Source of the DNA: Balaenoptera acutorostrata
Taxonomy: Eukaryota; Chordata; Mammalia; Artiodactyla; Balaenopteridae
Reading direction: 5' to 3'
DNA: 64,000 bases
Assembly: GCF_949987535.1 (NCBI RefSeq)
Contig: NC_080082.1
Span: forward strand, 30,437,511 to 30,501,510
Both the position numbers and the translations under genes were made by a program. Shown here one piece after another: positions 33,289 to 43,969 of this stretch. The stretch's first letter is position 1, and each line of letters starts with the position of its first letter. Under the pieces are notes generated by a model. That model saw nothing but the letters and a program-made list of their open reading frames with translations. It made no database searches and was not told where the DNA came from.

Positions 33289-33311
33289 GCACACACACAC
33301 ACACACACACT
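33289..33311. repeat. (CA)n microsatellite
   Basis: CACACACA run of about 11 units preceded by GCGTGCGTGCGCTCACG. Confidence 0.9.
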
Positions 33312-33929
33312 ACATGGATAGATACTATATGTTGCTTGACTGTGGGATGTCATTTAGGTGGTGTTTACAATCTCCATTGGTAAGCTTCATGGGTACCACC
33401 TTTCCTTGGATTATTCCAGGCATCCAAGGACCTAGCCTAGGGCTGTGTGTGCCATGACACCTTGCGAAATGTTTGATGATGATAACAGAGCGAGAAGATC
33501 TAATTCTTAGGGTCCAAGCTTAGGAATCTTTTTACTCTTGGTGATATAAATGTTATCTTGGTTAAACAGCAGAGTGTTGACTTGGTGTCCTTGTGGCAAT
33601 TGCAGAAGCAGCTGAGAAGGGGCATTGTAAAGAATACATCCATGTTTGTATGTATGTGTATGCATGTGTCTATATCAGAGGCTGGTGATGAAAGATGGAA
33701 AAGCTGCCCCAAAGTCTTCATTTAAAGATGGAAATTTTCTGTTTAGGGGGTAGAATGCACTAGATCATATGCATGGGGACTTGAACCCACTTCGGTATGC
33801 AGGTAAAAGAACCTCAAGACCATGGCCCTGAGGAATTGGTTATGTATAGGAAAGATATTTGGGAACAGGATGGGTCTAAAGCTATGACTAACTCGGAAAG
33901 TCAGGAAATAAGCTTGGTGCTTCACACAT

Positions 33930-34085
33930 GATCTTATTTAATTCTCACAGTAGCTCTAAGGGGCAACGTTTCTCATCTTCATTTCATAGATAGAGACTAA
34001 GTCTCAGAGAGATTAAGGGACTTGCTCAAGATCACCAAGCTAGTAAGTGGGAGAACCAGTGAATAAAACCCAGAAGCTAAACTTT
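33930..34085 (+). repeat. MIR SINE
   Basis: 'tgatcttatttaattctcacagtagctctaaggggcaacg', 'tttcatagatagagactaagtctcagagagattaagggacttgctcaagatcaccaagctagtaagtggg' are the sense MIR. Confidence 0.85.
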
Positions 34086-34314
34086 GTCCCTTGAAGTCAT
34101 TGGTGACCTTTAGCTACTTGCAAGTAATTGGAGCTTACCTAATTTTCCAAGTCAATCCACAGTCAACATTGTTTGATGTCTACCCTCTAAGTGTACCATG
34201 GGGATTCACAGGCAAATGAAAAGTTCCTCTCCTTGAGATGCTTAACCTCTCCCAGTGGAAACCATGAAGCAAGGCATGGATGGGTCAGTCCAGCATAGAG
34301 GCCACTCCTATAAC

Positions 34315-34735
34315 CGTGGTGACTCAGTTAGAGTTGCCCCAGAAGCAGACCCTGAGACAAAGACTCAACTGCAACTAGTTTATTTGGAAGGTAATGCCAA
34401 GAAACATGGATACAGGGTAAGGAGTCAGACAAAAAGGGCAGGAAGCCAACACGGGGTGCATTGAAGGTTATTGCCAAGGACATTGGGGCCCCATTTTCCT
34501 GGGAGAATTCTAAGAGGCAGTGGCAATCAGGCTTCAGTGTTATCCTGACCTGAGGGTGAGGGAATTGGGGTATTTATGCTCAGTGCCCTTTCCATCACTG
34601 TTAAGGGCTGCTTCTGAGGGTATTAACTCTTCGCATTTCCAGTTTACTCCGTGCACAAGCTCAGGGTACACCAGCAGCCAGAAAGAGCCCTTGGTAAAGA
34701 TTTGCTGGTGGTCTCACTGAGCATCCTTCTGTATT
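34315..34735 (-). mobile_element. LTR-like ancient repeat, copy B
   Basis: 'gagttgccccagaagcagaccctgagacaaagactcaactgcaactagtttatttggaaggtaatgcc' aligns with copy A at 23.1 kb in the same orientation. Beyond about 100 bases the two diverge and the right boundary is a guess. Confidence 0.58.
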
Positions 34736-35019
34736 TACCGATGAGTGCCAAGGTGATATGGGTGGGGAGCTGACAGGGTCTGTCACCATGGTGACAGGCA
34801 AAGTGTGTCCCAGAATGGGTGGTATTGCTGAGCAAGACTTCAGAGGTGAACGAAAGGGCATTCTAGAGCATGGTCACCCCCTGAACAGGGGTGTAACTTG
34901 AGACCATCAATCTCTAAAAGAGCTGCCAGGCTCCGTACCAGAGGCAGAAATTGAAACACCAGATTCAATCCCAATGAAATCATCTCCTGCTCACTACATA
35001 AAGCCCATTTTCTTGTCCT

Positions 35020-35230
35020 GATATTCAAGGCTATTCACAATGCAGCCTCAGTTTACCTCTTGACAAGTTCTGAGTAAATACCCCCTGGGCTCGGATTCCT
35101 GTGTTGCTGCCCACTCTTGCCTTTGAGACCCTGCCAATCCTTGAGGCTCTCAGCTCCAAGCCTGCCTCCTATACAGCCTTTCACGACCAGCTTGGGTGGA
35201 GACCTTTCGCCGCCCCCTACTCCTGGCCTG
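35020..35230 (+). repeat. L2 LINE fragment
   Basis: 'gatattcaaggctattcacaatgcagcctcagtttacctc' and 'cctcctatacagcctttcacgacc' follow the sense L2 order (aaggccctgcatgatctggcccctgcctacctctccagcctcatc). Weak. Confidence 0.45.
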
Positions 35231-35670
35231 ACACACTTACGTAGCCTCCATCACTTCCAGTGATAAAAGCCACAATCTCTTTTCTGCATTTCCCCAAACC
35301 TTGGAGCTCTAGAAACTCAAAGAGTTTTGCTTTCGGTATCATTTGTTTGTTTTGCTTTTTAAAAAATCTTATATGGTAGCAAAATCTGACCTGAACTGCC
35401 ATGAAGCTATTTCTAGTTCTTATTTGATCTAAATATTCACATATTTCACTACATAAATATTCATGTATTTGGTTACAGAATACAGCCCCAGATCCTGCTG
35501 TGATTTTCTATGTACACCATATTTCTTCTCTAAAATCTTTATATCTGCACCATATTTCTTTTCTATAATTTTTATATATGCGTCGTATTTCTTTTCAAAA
35601 ATCTGAAAAATTCTGAATTATGAAACACGTATCTCTGGTTCACATGATTCAGACGTGGGGTTTTGAGCCT

Positions 35671-35712
<42 letters not shown>
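35671..35712. repeat. (TAA)n microsatellite
   Basis: About 14 uninterrupted AAT/TAA triplets. Confidence 0.95.
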
Positions 35713-35714
35713 GG

Positions 35715-35940
35715 CAGTACTGTAGTCCATTCTAAGGATTTTATATATTTAATGATTTTAATCCTCATAAGGGCCCAAGAAGAGAAGTTCTAGTAATAAC
35801 CCTATTTTCCTAACATTGCTTAGGAAACTAAGGTTCAGAGATGTTATGTAACTTGCTCCAGGTCACACAGCTTGCAAATGCTGGAACCAGGATTTGAACT
35901 TAAGGCAGTCTGGCAGAGTCAAAGCTCTTACTTGCTCACT
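35715..35940 (+). repeat. MIR SINE
   Basis: 'aatcctcataagggcccaagaagag', 'ttgcttaggaaactaaggttcagagatgttatgtaacttgctccaggtcacacagcttgcaaatgctggaaccaggatttgaacttaaggcagtctggc' are the sense MIR, preserved through its 3' half. Confidence 0.87.
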
Positions 35941-35944
35941 GGGC

Positions 35945-36465
35945 TTCTTCTAAGTCTGCATGTCCAGCCTTGGAGTTGTACCTAGCACCCAGCTCAGACT
36001 TACCGTCTGGCTTGTCCCTGAGTGTTCTCCTGGGGAGCCTGTTTCCTTCTGAGTCTGAATTCTCAACTTGGAGCTTTAAGCCACCAGCACTGAGTTGGTG
36101 CTGGATATTTATCTCCCTGGAATGAGAGTTTCTGGAACTTCTTGCAAACTTCAGTGGTCCTCAACTCCTCAGACCACAGCCTCAGGAGAGCAACTTGCCT
36201 CTTGCAGCCCAGCCCCGGAACTGGTGCTGCATGCGCCCTGGATCTGTAGCCCCTCCTCAGGCACCCCTTCTCTGCCCCTGGAACCTCACCCCTGCCTCTC
36301 CCATGTCTTGGAACACTTCTAAGATTAGAGACCATGTAAGTCTGTGTGCCCGAAAGTTATCCCAAGATCTTGCCTATAGTAGGGCCTCTGTGACGTATGG
36401 TGGCAAGAATATATAACTGAACGAGGAGGTCCAGATTTAGAACTTTTGCTAGTGTAGACATGGCC
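35945..36465. other. No gene seen
   Basis: Moderately GC-rich single-copy sequence. Overlapping 75- and 90-codon frames on opposite strands show no domain. Confidence 0.4.
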
Positions 36466-36469
36466 TTGG

Positions 36470-36760
36470 TTTTGAAATTACTCTCACACTTGACTCTCCC
36501 CACCACCCCATTCTATAGTAGACACATAGTGCCAGGATTTGAACCCCCAAAATTGGATCCAGAGTTCATGCCCTTAACTATAGTGACAAACTATGCTTGT
36601 TACGTGCTTCTTCTGCATTTGTCGCTACAATGAGCCACTTAAATGCCTTGTCTCTGATGATCCTCACCACAGCCCCATAAGGAGGTGCCCTCACTGTATC
36701 CTTTTACTATACGAAGAAACTGAGGTAGAGAAAAAGGAACTTCCCCAAGGCCTCAGTACT
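36470..36760 (+). repeat. Two MIR fragments
   Basis: First, 'gtgccaggatttgaacccccaaaattggatccagagttcatgcccttaac' (about 36528-36585). Second, 'gatgatcctcaccacagccccataaggaggtgccctcactgtatccttttactatacgaagaaactgaggtagag' (about 36655-36735). Both are sense MIR. Confidence 0.7.
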
Positions 36761-36779
36761 TACTGCACCCATCAACTGT

Positions 36780-37200
36780 TGTCACAATAACTTTGTAACA
36801 AACCACTCCAAAACTCAGTGTCTTAAGATAATCCTCGCCTGTTATTCTTGTTCACTGATCTGTTAGCTTTCATGACATCATCTGGGCTACTACAGGCTTA
36901 ACTCCAAGCTGCCGTTGGGTTCAGGTCCGCTCCGTATGCCTTTCATCCTGTTGGACCAGGGGCTAGTCTGGATATGTTTTTCTCATCGTGATGGCAGGGC
37001 AAACCCGATGTCTCAAACGCAGTTTGAACCTCTAACTCTATCGAAACCACTAACGTCTCTTTGACCAATGCAAGGCACACGGTCAAGCCCAACATGGGGA
37101 CGAGGGGCAGAATGCTCCTTCCAAGGACATAGGGAAATGGGACCCAGAGAGACTATCCATCAAGCAGTAATCTAATCTACCATACCCACTAAAAATTAGA
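36780..37200 (-). mobile_element. MaLR (MLT1-type) LTR
   Basis: 'cacaataactttgtaacaaaccactccaaaactcagtgtcttaagataa' is the reverse of the MLT1 3' terminus. It is followed by the expected interior and by 'ctttgaccaatgcaaggcacacggtcaagcccaacatgggg' and 'agcagtaatctaatctacc'. Confidence 0.72.
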
Positions 37201-37204
37201 GCCA

Positions 37205-38285
37205 GAAACCCCCCAGGGCTTCCAGCTCTGAAGCCACTTTTTCTTAAGCAGTCTCTTGAGTAGCAACAAGTTCCTAGGGCACAGCTTTTGGACTTATGGG
37301 AAACAACATCAGTCTCTTGGGATTTTTGCTTCTGAGTTGGAAGACGTAAGGCTGCTCCTAGGCATGTGAGAGATGGCGGGAGAGCCTGAGCGGTGGAGGG
37401 CAGGTAAGTGCGTGTCCTGCCAAGCTGACATTCTCCCCTCTGCATCCACACATGACCCTGTGATGAAGCTCCCCTCTGGGCCTCAGGCCTATCATTAGAG
37501 GATTAACTTTCTCATCACTCTCCTTACACATGTCTCCATGCAGCCTTGGAATGCATCATCAAAGTCCAAAGCAAGGGCATTTTAATTCTTTGCCTGGCAG
37601 ACCTATTTTCTGGTGTTTAAAGAGATTGCTAGAAATTCCTAAATTCTGGAGCTGTTTTTTTTCACTGAGAGAGAGGAAGGAATAGAAAAAGCTCCCAGTG
37701 GATTAATTTATTCGTATTTTGCTCTAGCTCCTGACATTTGGAGAAGGCTTGAAGAGCTTCCTGATGTTTGCTATTTTGCATTTGCTTTGTAGGATGCTAG
37801 ATTAAACCACAGAATCCTGGAAAATAGACTTGCTATTTTCCTTTGCAGAGGTGCAAGGTCTGAAACTATTCTCTCAAGTGCCAAGGTGGCCAACCCTCAG
37901 CTCCAGAGCTACGGCTCGTCTCCACCCTCACCCTAACAGACATTACCAATAGATCCCAGCACTGCTGCCTGCCAAGCCCAGAAATGGCCTCAACCCTCCC
38001 AACACAGCCCTCCAGGCAGCCACTACCACTGGATCAGAATTAATGCAACCAAGTTCCCATCCTTGCTCTAAAACTTTTCCATTTTTAACATGCCAGTAAA
38101 ATAACTTTATCAAGTTCTTTACAGAGTTCTGATAAAAGTACTGCCTTTCTCTGCTCTACTTCTCATTATGCTACTATTCAACTTAAAAATTCTCAGTCTC
38201 CAAACTCCTTGTCTTGCAATCAAGTTCCTTCATCACCTGACACTTTCACTCCCCAGAACTAATGCCTTTTGAATTCCTTTATCAC
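37205..38285. other. No gene seen
   Basis: About 1.1 kb without a recognised repeat. A 122-codon minus frame ending near 37083 overlaps the LTR edge and has no domain. Confidence 0.42.
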
Positions 38286-38289
38286 CCCT

Positions 38290-38695
38290 TGTGTCAGGAA
38301 ATATTCCTTTTTTTTTTTAAGATTTATTTATTATTCATTTATTGATTTTATTTATTTTTGGCTGCGTCGGGTCTTAGTTGCAGCATGCGGGATCTTCATT
38401 GAGGCATGTGGGATCTTTTGTTGTGGTGCGCGGGCTTCTCTCCAGTTGTGGCGTGTGGGTTTTCTCTTCTCTAGTTGTGGCGCGCAGCCTCCAGGGCGTG
38501 TGAGCTCTGTAGTTTGTGGCACACGGGCTCTAGTTGAGGCATGCGAGCTCAGTAGTTGTGGCGCGTGGACTTAGTTGCCCTGCGGCATGTGTGATCTTAG
38601 TCCCCTGACCAGGGATCGAACCCACGTCACCTGCATTGTAAGGCGGATTCTTTACCACTGGGCCACCAGGGAAGTCCCTGTGGTAGGAAATATTC
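38290..38695 (-). mobile_element. CHR-type SINE with 17-bp target duplication
   Basis: About 38307-38678, minus orientation. The head complement GGCCACCAGGGAAGTCC lies at the right, the B box complement GGGATCGAACCC is near 38610, and the T-rich tail lies at the left. TGTGTCAGGAAATATTC at 38290-38306 and TGTGGTAGGAAATATTC at 38679-38695 agree at 15 of 17 bases. Its body repeats 'agttgtggcg...' modules. A 101-codon plus frame is a shadow of it. Confidence 0.93.
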
Positions 38696-38734
38696 TAATT
38701 CAGCTGCCAAGGTTCCTACTCCTGCCTCCAATCC

Positions 38735-39285
38735 CGATTTATGTGCCCTGTATAATCCTCTCCCCTTGAGTATGGGAGAAACTTGTGAATGTGATTAAGT
38801 TACTAATCAGTTGACTTGGAGTTAATCAAAAGGGAGTTATCCTAGGTGGGCCTGACCAAATTACGTGAGCCTTTAAAAAGAGGGACCGATCCTTCTGGAA
38901 GACAGAGAGATTCTCCTGCTGGCCCTGAAGAAGCAAGCTGCTGTGTTGTGAGAGGGGCTGCAGAGGGGTCCATGGGGAAAGGACCTGAGGGTGGCCTCTA
39001 GAAGCTGGCAGGGGTCTGTGGCCAGTAGTTAACAAGAATGCAGGAACCTCAATCACACAACAGCAAGGGGCTGAGCCCTGCCAACAACCACATGAACTTG
39101 GAAGAGGAGCTCCCCAGAGGAACACCTTGGTTTCAGCCCTGGGAGATGCTAAGTGGAGAATCCAGTGAGGCCAAGCCCAGACTTCTGACCCACAGAAGCT
39201 GTGGGATGATAAATGATTGGTATTTTAAGCTGGTGACTTTGTGGTAATTTTTAACAGAGCAATAGAAAACAGACACGTCCCTATT
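38735..39285 (+). mobile_element. MaLR-type LTR, nearly complete
   Basis: 'tgtgccctgtataatcctctccccttgagtatggg', 'aatgtgattaagttactaatcagttgacttggagttaatcaaaagggagttatcctaggtgggcctgacc', 'cctgctggccctgaagaagcaagctgctgtgttgtgag', 'gacccacagaagctgtgggatgataaatg' and 'aagctggtgactttgtggtaatttttaacagagcaatagaaaacagacac' run in sense LTR order from end to end. It starts with TG. No viral gene is attached. Confidence 0.85.
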
Positions 39286-39329
39286 CTCAAGCCACATCCA
39301 CATCTTGTTACTACCCATACCCAGGTGAG

Positions 39330-39680
39330 TTTTCCTACCTCAGGGAAAACTTTGATTAGAGCCTTTTCTCAAACTGGGAGCCCTTTCTCATCTCTGTGCT
39401 TAAATCTTACCTAAGTGTAAACCTTGCCCAAATGTACCCTCACCTCCGCCCTGAAGCCTTTTTTGCTAGGCTCAGACATATGTTACCTGGTCTTTTTTGT
39501 TTTTTGTTTTTTTTAATGCCATAATTGTTTCTCTTTGTTTGGGCCTTGTATTGTAAAATCCCCCTGTAGACTTCTTTGCAAGGAGTCCTTGTCTGCTTAA
39601 TCCTTGCAGCCCATTGTAATTCACTGTACCCAGCACACAGAGGTGGTTAATAAATGTTTATTACACGAATGAGTGTTTTG
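39330..39680 (+). repeat. L2 LINE 3' end
   Basis: 'gccctgaagccttttttgctaggctcagac', 'cccctgtagacttctttgcaaggagtccttgtctgcttaatcc' and 'actgtacccagcacacagaggtggttaataaatgtttattacacgaatgag' are the L2 3' region. A T-run at about 39491-39516 interrupts it. Confidence 0.78.
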
Positions 39681-39859
39681 TGAATTACAGTATGCATTTG
39701 ACTAACTTGTGTAGTTGACAAATTTTCTAACCTTAATATATAATATTTTGATGAGATTTAAAACGTTTACATGACCAGGAACCAAATGAAGACCTCCCCA
39801 CTCTACCTGTCCAAGTATAGTTACTCTCAAATTCCTCTCTCTTCTATTTAATTCAAATC

Positions 39860-40760
39860 AGTGCCCATCTGTTGCATGCCAGGTCTTGTGCTCAGTCCCT
39901 GCCCTCAATGAACTTAGAGCCTGAGGGAGTTGGGTCCCCAACCTTCCTGGTTTGCTTGGGACTAAAGGGTTTTTGGGGATGTGGGACTTGCAGTGCTAAA
40001 ACAGGGACAGTCCCAGGTACACTGGGATGGTTGGTCACCCTAAACTGGGGAGGCGCACGGATCAAAAGGCAGGTACCATAGGGAGTGATAACTATGCTTT
40101 GGGAACTCAGAGCGGAGGATGGTGATCTTATAAATTGACTCCTGAAGAGTTTCTAGGAATCATCTAAAGAAATTGCACTAACTGGAAGTGTGGAAGAGGC
40201 TGGTAGTAGAAAATGCAGAAATTGGAAACAGAATGAGCAAAAATCTTGGCAGTGAGAGATGGCTTCCTTAGAGAAATAGAAGTGGTTCCTATTCAATGAT
40301 TAGCATCAGTTGGCCAAGCCAAACTGTGTCTGATTGTGTGTGGGGGGTGGATAGGGGAGCAGTGAGAGAAAGGAAGGACATTTCAGGCACAAGGAATAAC
40401 ATGTGCAAAACCCAACTTGACAATACTCAAGGCTGTGCAGAGGCTTCAGTGTTGGAGGTGGCGTGCGGCAAGAAACGAGGCTCAGGGAGAGGCAGACCCA
40501 ACTGTGGAGGACTTGTGAGCCAGGCTGAGGAGTTTGGGCTCATCTGGTAGGTGAGGGAGAACCATCGAGCAGCATTAAACAAAGGAGTGGCGTGCACCCA
40601 CTTGTACTTTAGATGGATCGTTTGGGTCCCTGGGTGTATGAGAGACCTGAGGTACCCAAGGCAGGCAGCAAGATGACAGTGAGGAGACTGATGACCTTAC
40701 CAGGGAGAGGTGACCATGGCCTGAGTTGGACAGTGACAGTGGAAATAGAGAGGAAGTAGA
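39860..40760 (-). repeat. L2 LINE, about 0.9 kb
   Basis: 'gtgcccatctgttgcatgccaggtcttgtgctcagtccctgccctcaatgaacttagagcctg', 'aggacatttcaggcacaaggaataacatgtgcaaaaccc', 'ggctgaggagtttgggctcatctgg' and 'agatggatcgtttgggtccctgg' follow the antisense L2 order. Some internal sequence (about 39950-40270) is too diverged to place. Confidence 0.65.
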
Positions 40761-40794
40761 GATGTCTCTATCTCTCCATCTATCTACTTATACT

Positions 40795-41345
40795 CACACA
40801 TATACATGCATAAACAAACATAGTGATGAAAAATATTTGTATGGACATTTATCTGGGATGTATATGCTTACCTTGTTAGGGTACAAAAATGGGATTACAC
40901 CATACGTATTGTACCTTTTCACGCATTTTTAATAGATCTTGAACATCTTTGTATAACTGCATATAGGTCTCTTCTCTCTCTGTGTCTTCAGTAGCTGCCT
41001 AGTATCCTGTTGTATGGATTTATCAGAAAGCAGTCCTCTATTAATTGACAATTAGATTATTTTATTTATTCTTTCTTTTTTTTTACTCTTCCAATGCTGT
41101 AATGAACATCCTTATACATTATTTTTGAGTGCTAATACAAGTCTCTACAAGACCAAAATCTTAGAAGGTACATGGCTAGGTCAAAAGGGTATAGACATTT
41201 TAGCTTTAATAGTTATTGACCAATTGCTGTCTGAAAAAGTTGTACCAATAAGCATTTCCATCAACAGCGTATGAGAGTGTTTGTTTTATAACCATTTAAA
41301 AATTGAGAAGAATTTGAATATCCTGATATAGAAATACATTTAAGA
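40795..41345 (-). repeat. L1M LINE 3' region
   Basis: 'gtatcctgttgtatggatttatcag', 'ccaatgctgtaatgaacatccttatac', 'taggtcaaaagggtatagacattttagctttaatagttattgaccaattgctgtctgaaaaagttgtaccaataagcatttccatcaacagcgtatgagag' follow the antisense L1M order. A CHR SINE begins immediately after it. Confidence 0.8.
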
Positions 41346-41347
41346 AC

Positions 41348-41819
41348 GAGTAGAGTGGGACTTCCCTGGTGGCCCAGTGGTTAAGAATCCACCTGCCAAT
41401 GCAGGGGACACAGGTTCGATCCCTGGTCTGGGAAGATCCCACGTGCTGCGGAGCAACTAAGCCTGTGCGCCACAACTACTGGGCCTGCCTTCTAGAGCCC
41501 ACAAGCCACAACTACTGAAGCCCGCACACCCTAGAGCCCGTGCGCTCCAACTACGGAGCCTACACGCTGCAACTACTGAAGCCTGCGTGCTCTAAGGCCC
41601 ACGTGCCACAACTACTGAGCCTGCATGCTGAAACTACTAAAGCCCGCACGCCTAGAGTCAGTGCTCTGCAACAAGAGAAGCTGCCGCAATGAGAAGCCCA
41701 CGCACCACATCGAAGAGTAGCTCCCGCTCCCTGCAACTAGAGAAAGCCCTCACGCAGCAAGGAAGACCCAACGCAGCCAAAAATAAAACAAAATTAAAAA
41801 AAAAAAAAAGGTTGAGTGG
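41348..41819 (+). mobile_element. Elongated CHR-type SINE with internal 61-bp duplication
   Basis: About 41357-41809, roughly 450 bp against about 310-330 for the other long copies. The head GGGACTTCCCTGGTGGCCC and B box GGTTCGATCCC near 41413 are intact. The body holds CAACTACTG-type modules at 41473, 41509, 41548, 41570, 41609 and a degenerate one near 41631. The spacing 39-22-39-22 shows a 61-bp unit at 41509-41569 and again at 41570-41630. A weak target duplication TAGAGTGG/TTGAGTGG flanks it. Confidence 0.92.
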
Positions 41820-43030
41820 AGGAGTCAGCGCATTATGTATATAACTCTGACTTTGATTCCTTTAGAATATGATCCAGAGCATAACCTTTAATATGCTGTA
41901 TTTATCTAATGTGAATCTTAAATGATTCAGAAAAGCATTTTATAATACACATTTTAAAGTATGAATTGGGCTTTAAGCAGTACTTCATGGCTCATATGAA
42001 ATCATATCAATATAATAGCTCACTTTGCCTTTCAACGTGACATCCACAAAGAGGTATATTAAATATATCTATCATGTGATAAGTGAAATGTTTTCTATTA
42101 AAAAATGTCTACCACACTTGGTTCCGTTGCAATGCAAATTTTATGCTATGGTTCTTAAGTACATTTTTTCTTGCAGCTAGATCTTTATTAAAGTCAGTCA
42201 AAGGCTGCGCTTTTCATGTTATGAATAGTCGTCATAATTATCTAATGCAACTACTCCAAAAATCAGATTAGTAATTAGCTGGACCAACTGATTGGTATGA
42301 CTTCCTGGATGCAGCTCTTTAATGTTGAACATTTACTTTGTGCTTGAAGGATTTGTTTGTGTATTTCCTATGTGTGATGAGAGCTTTTCGATAATTAGCT
42401 CCTAAGGGATGTCATATTCCAATGGTTAAAGAATAATTACAGCCTTATGAAAAGTGAAATGACTTCGGCTTCCTTTTGTTGTGGTTTAATTGTAGGCAAC
42501 AAGTCCAGGAGGCCTCTCATTTCAAATTGTGATAGTGAAGATGTAGCTTTCATTAAAAAAAAAAAAAAAAGATGTGAGTTTGGTAAAATGGCAAATTGGT
42601 GTAATTTTGAAAACAAACAAGCAAACCACCCTATTAAAACAAGACTTGTGTTATTTCATTAGTTCATAATTTTGATTTCGAATTAAACTGTGGCAGAGTG
42701 AAGAGTTGTAAGGTTATATGACAAGGGGATGGAACTTGAAAAAGTTCGCATCAAAAGGCATCAACTGGGGGAATGCCACTGCAATGGATTGTTAATTAGT
42801 GCCAACGACCAAAATGAAGAGTAGAACGACAGGCCCATTCTCACAGATCACATAATTTGGGGTTGAAGTTAGAATAAAACACACTAAAAACAATATATTT
42901 TCTTGAGTGCACTTGTTATTTTTGAAAAATGGACTTTTGGGGGAAAAAAAGTTTGAAATCCAGCTGTATCAAGATATTTTTAACTGAGCAAGTGAGAGGG
43001 ATTAAAGGATGCTAGTTTATACAAGACAGT
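41820..43030. other. No gene seen; AT-rich single-copy block
   Basis: About 1.2 kb without recognised transposons. 41930-42750 is AT-rich with many TAAT cores (AATTAGCTGG, AATAATTACAG, GATTAGTAATTAG) and could be conserved non-coding DNA. An A-run at about 42556-42571 breaks it. Confidence 0.38.
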
Positions 43031-43032
43031 AA

Positions 43033-43138
43033 TATGTGAGTCAGTTATTGCTGCAATAATGCTGCATAACAACCCACTCCCAAAATCGGTGTCTTAAAAT
43101 AACAAGCATTTATTTGTCACCCATGGGTCTGTGAATTT
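43033..43138 (-). mobile_element. MaLR (MLT1-type) LTR, first part
   Basis: 'gagtcagttattgctgcaataatgctgcataacaacccactcccaaaatcggtgtcttaaaataacaagcatttatttgtcaccc' is the reverse of the MLT1 3' terminus. The rest of the LTR resumes at about 43673 after an L1. Confidence 0.8.
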
Positions 43139-43139
43139 T

Positions 43140-43672
43140 TTGCAAATTTTTAAAAAGATTTTGCACACATGCTGTATTGATGCCTTTCTTTTTTTATAGA
43201 CATTATCTCTGTGATCTTGTTTTAAATTTTTATTTTATATTGGACTATGGTTGATTGACAATGTTGTGTTAGTTTCAGGTGTACAGCAAAGTGATTCAGT
43301 TATACACATGTCTATTCTTTTTCAAATTCTTTTCCCATTTAGGTTATTACAGAATATTGAGCAGAGTTCCCTGTGCTATACAGTAGGTCCTTGTTGGTTA
43401 TCTGTTTTAAATATAGCAGTGTTTATATGTCAATCCCAAACTCCTAATTTATCACTCCCCTCCCACTTTTCCCATTTGGTAACCATAAGTTTGTTTTCGA
43501 AGTCTGTGAGTCTGTTTCTGTTTTGTAAATAAGTTCATTTGCATCATTTTTTTTTTTTTTAGATTCTGCATATAAGTGATATCATATGATATTTGTCTTT
43601 ATCTGACTTACTTCACTTAGTATGATAATCTCCAGGTCCATCCATGTTGCTGCAAATGGCATTATTTCATTC
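43140..43672 (-). mobile_element. Cetartiodactyl L1 3' end inserted into an LTR
   Basis: 'ttttatattggactatggttgattgacaatgttgtgttagtttcaggtgtacagcaaagtgattcagttatac', 'ttacagaatattgagcagagttccctgtgctatacagtaggtccttgttgg', 'ccatttggtaaccataagtttg', and 'ttcacttagtatgataatctccaggtccatccatgttgctgcaaatggc' are the antisense L1 3' region. A T-run at about 43548-43560 lies inside. TTTTTGCA near both edges may be the target duplication. Confidence 0.88.
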
Positions 43673-43965
43673 TTTTTGCATTGGTTGCAACTTGATTGGA
43701 CTAGGCTGGACTTCAGGCTCATGACTTCAAGTTCCAAGGTCAGACTCAGGTGTCCTCCAAATATCCTCTCTGGACCAGTGGCTACCCAGAATGTGTTTTT
43801 CTTACAGAGAATAGCAGAAGCACAAGAGCCAAACCAAGATACACAGACACATAAGGTTTCTGCTAGCGTCATGTCCAAACTTCTATTTGCCGAAGTGAGT
43901 TACATGGCCCAGCCCAAGATTAATGGGGTAGGGAAGTGTGCTCTGCCCAGAATGCAATAAGGCAG
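43673..43965 (-). mobile_element. MaLR (MLT1-type) LTR, second part
   Basis: 'tggttgcaacttgattgg...ctggacttcaggctcatg', 'agtgagttacatggcccagcccaagattaatggggtagggaagtgtgctctgcccagaatgc' continue the LTR begun at 43033 in the same orientation. Its open frames on both strands (98 and 112 codons) carry no domain. Confidence 0.65.
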
Positions 43966-43969
43966 ATGG

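Larger units (their letters stand above)
31900..33925. other. No gene seen; long single-copy block
   Basis: About 2 kb with only an (AC)n microsatellite at about 33289-33311 and a T-run near 32920. The stretch 32560-32900 is AT-rich with TTGATTAAACAG, CAGTAATTGG and TGTAAATAG-like cores and is my best enhancer-like guess in this part. No coding evidence. Confidence 0.4.

Noticed and set aside
41473..41640. Regularly spaced repeats resembling a CRISPR array
   Set aside because: They are CHR SINE body modules in a mammalian genome; spacing units are related to each other and not unique spacers.
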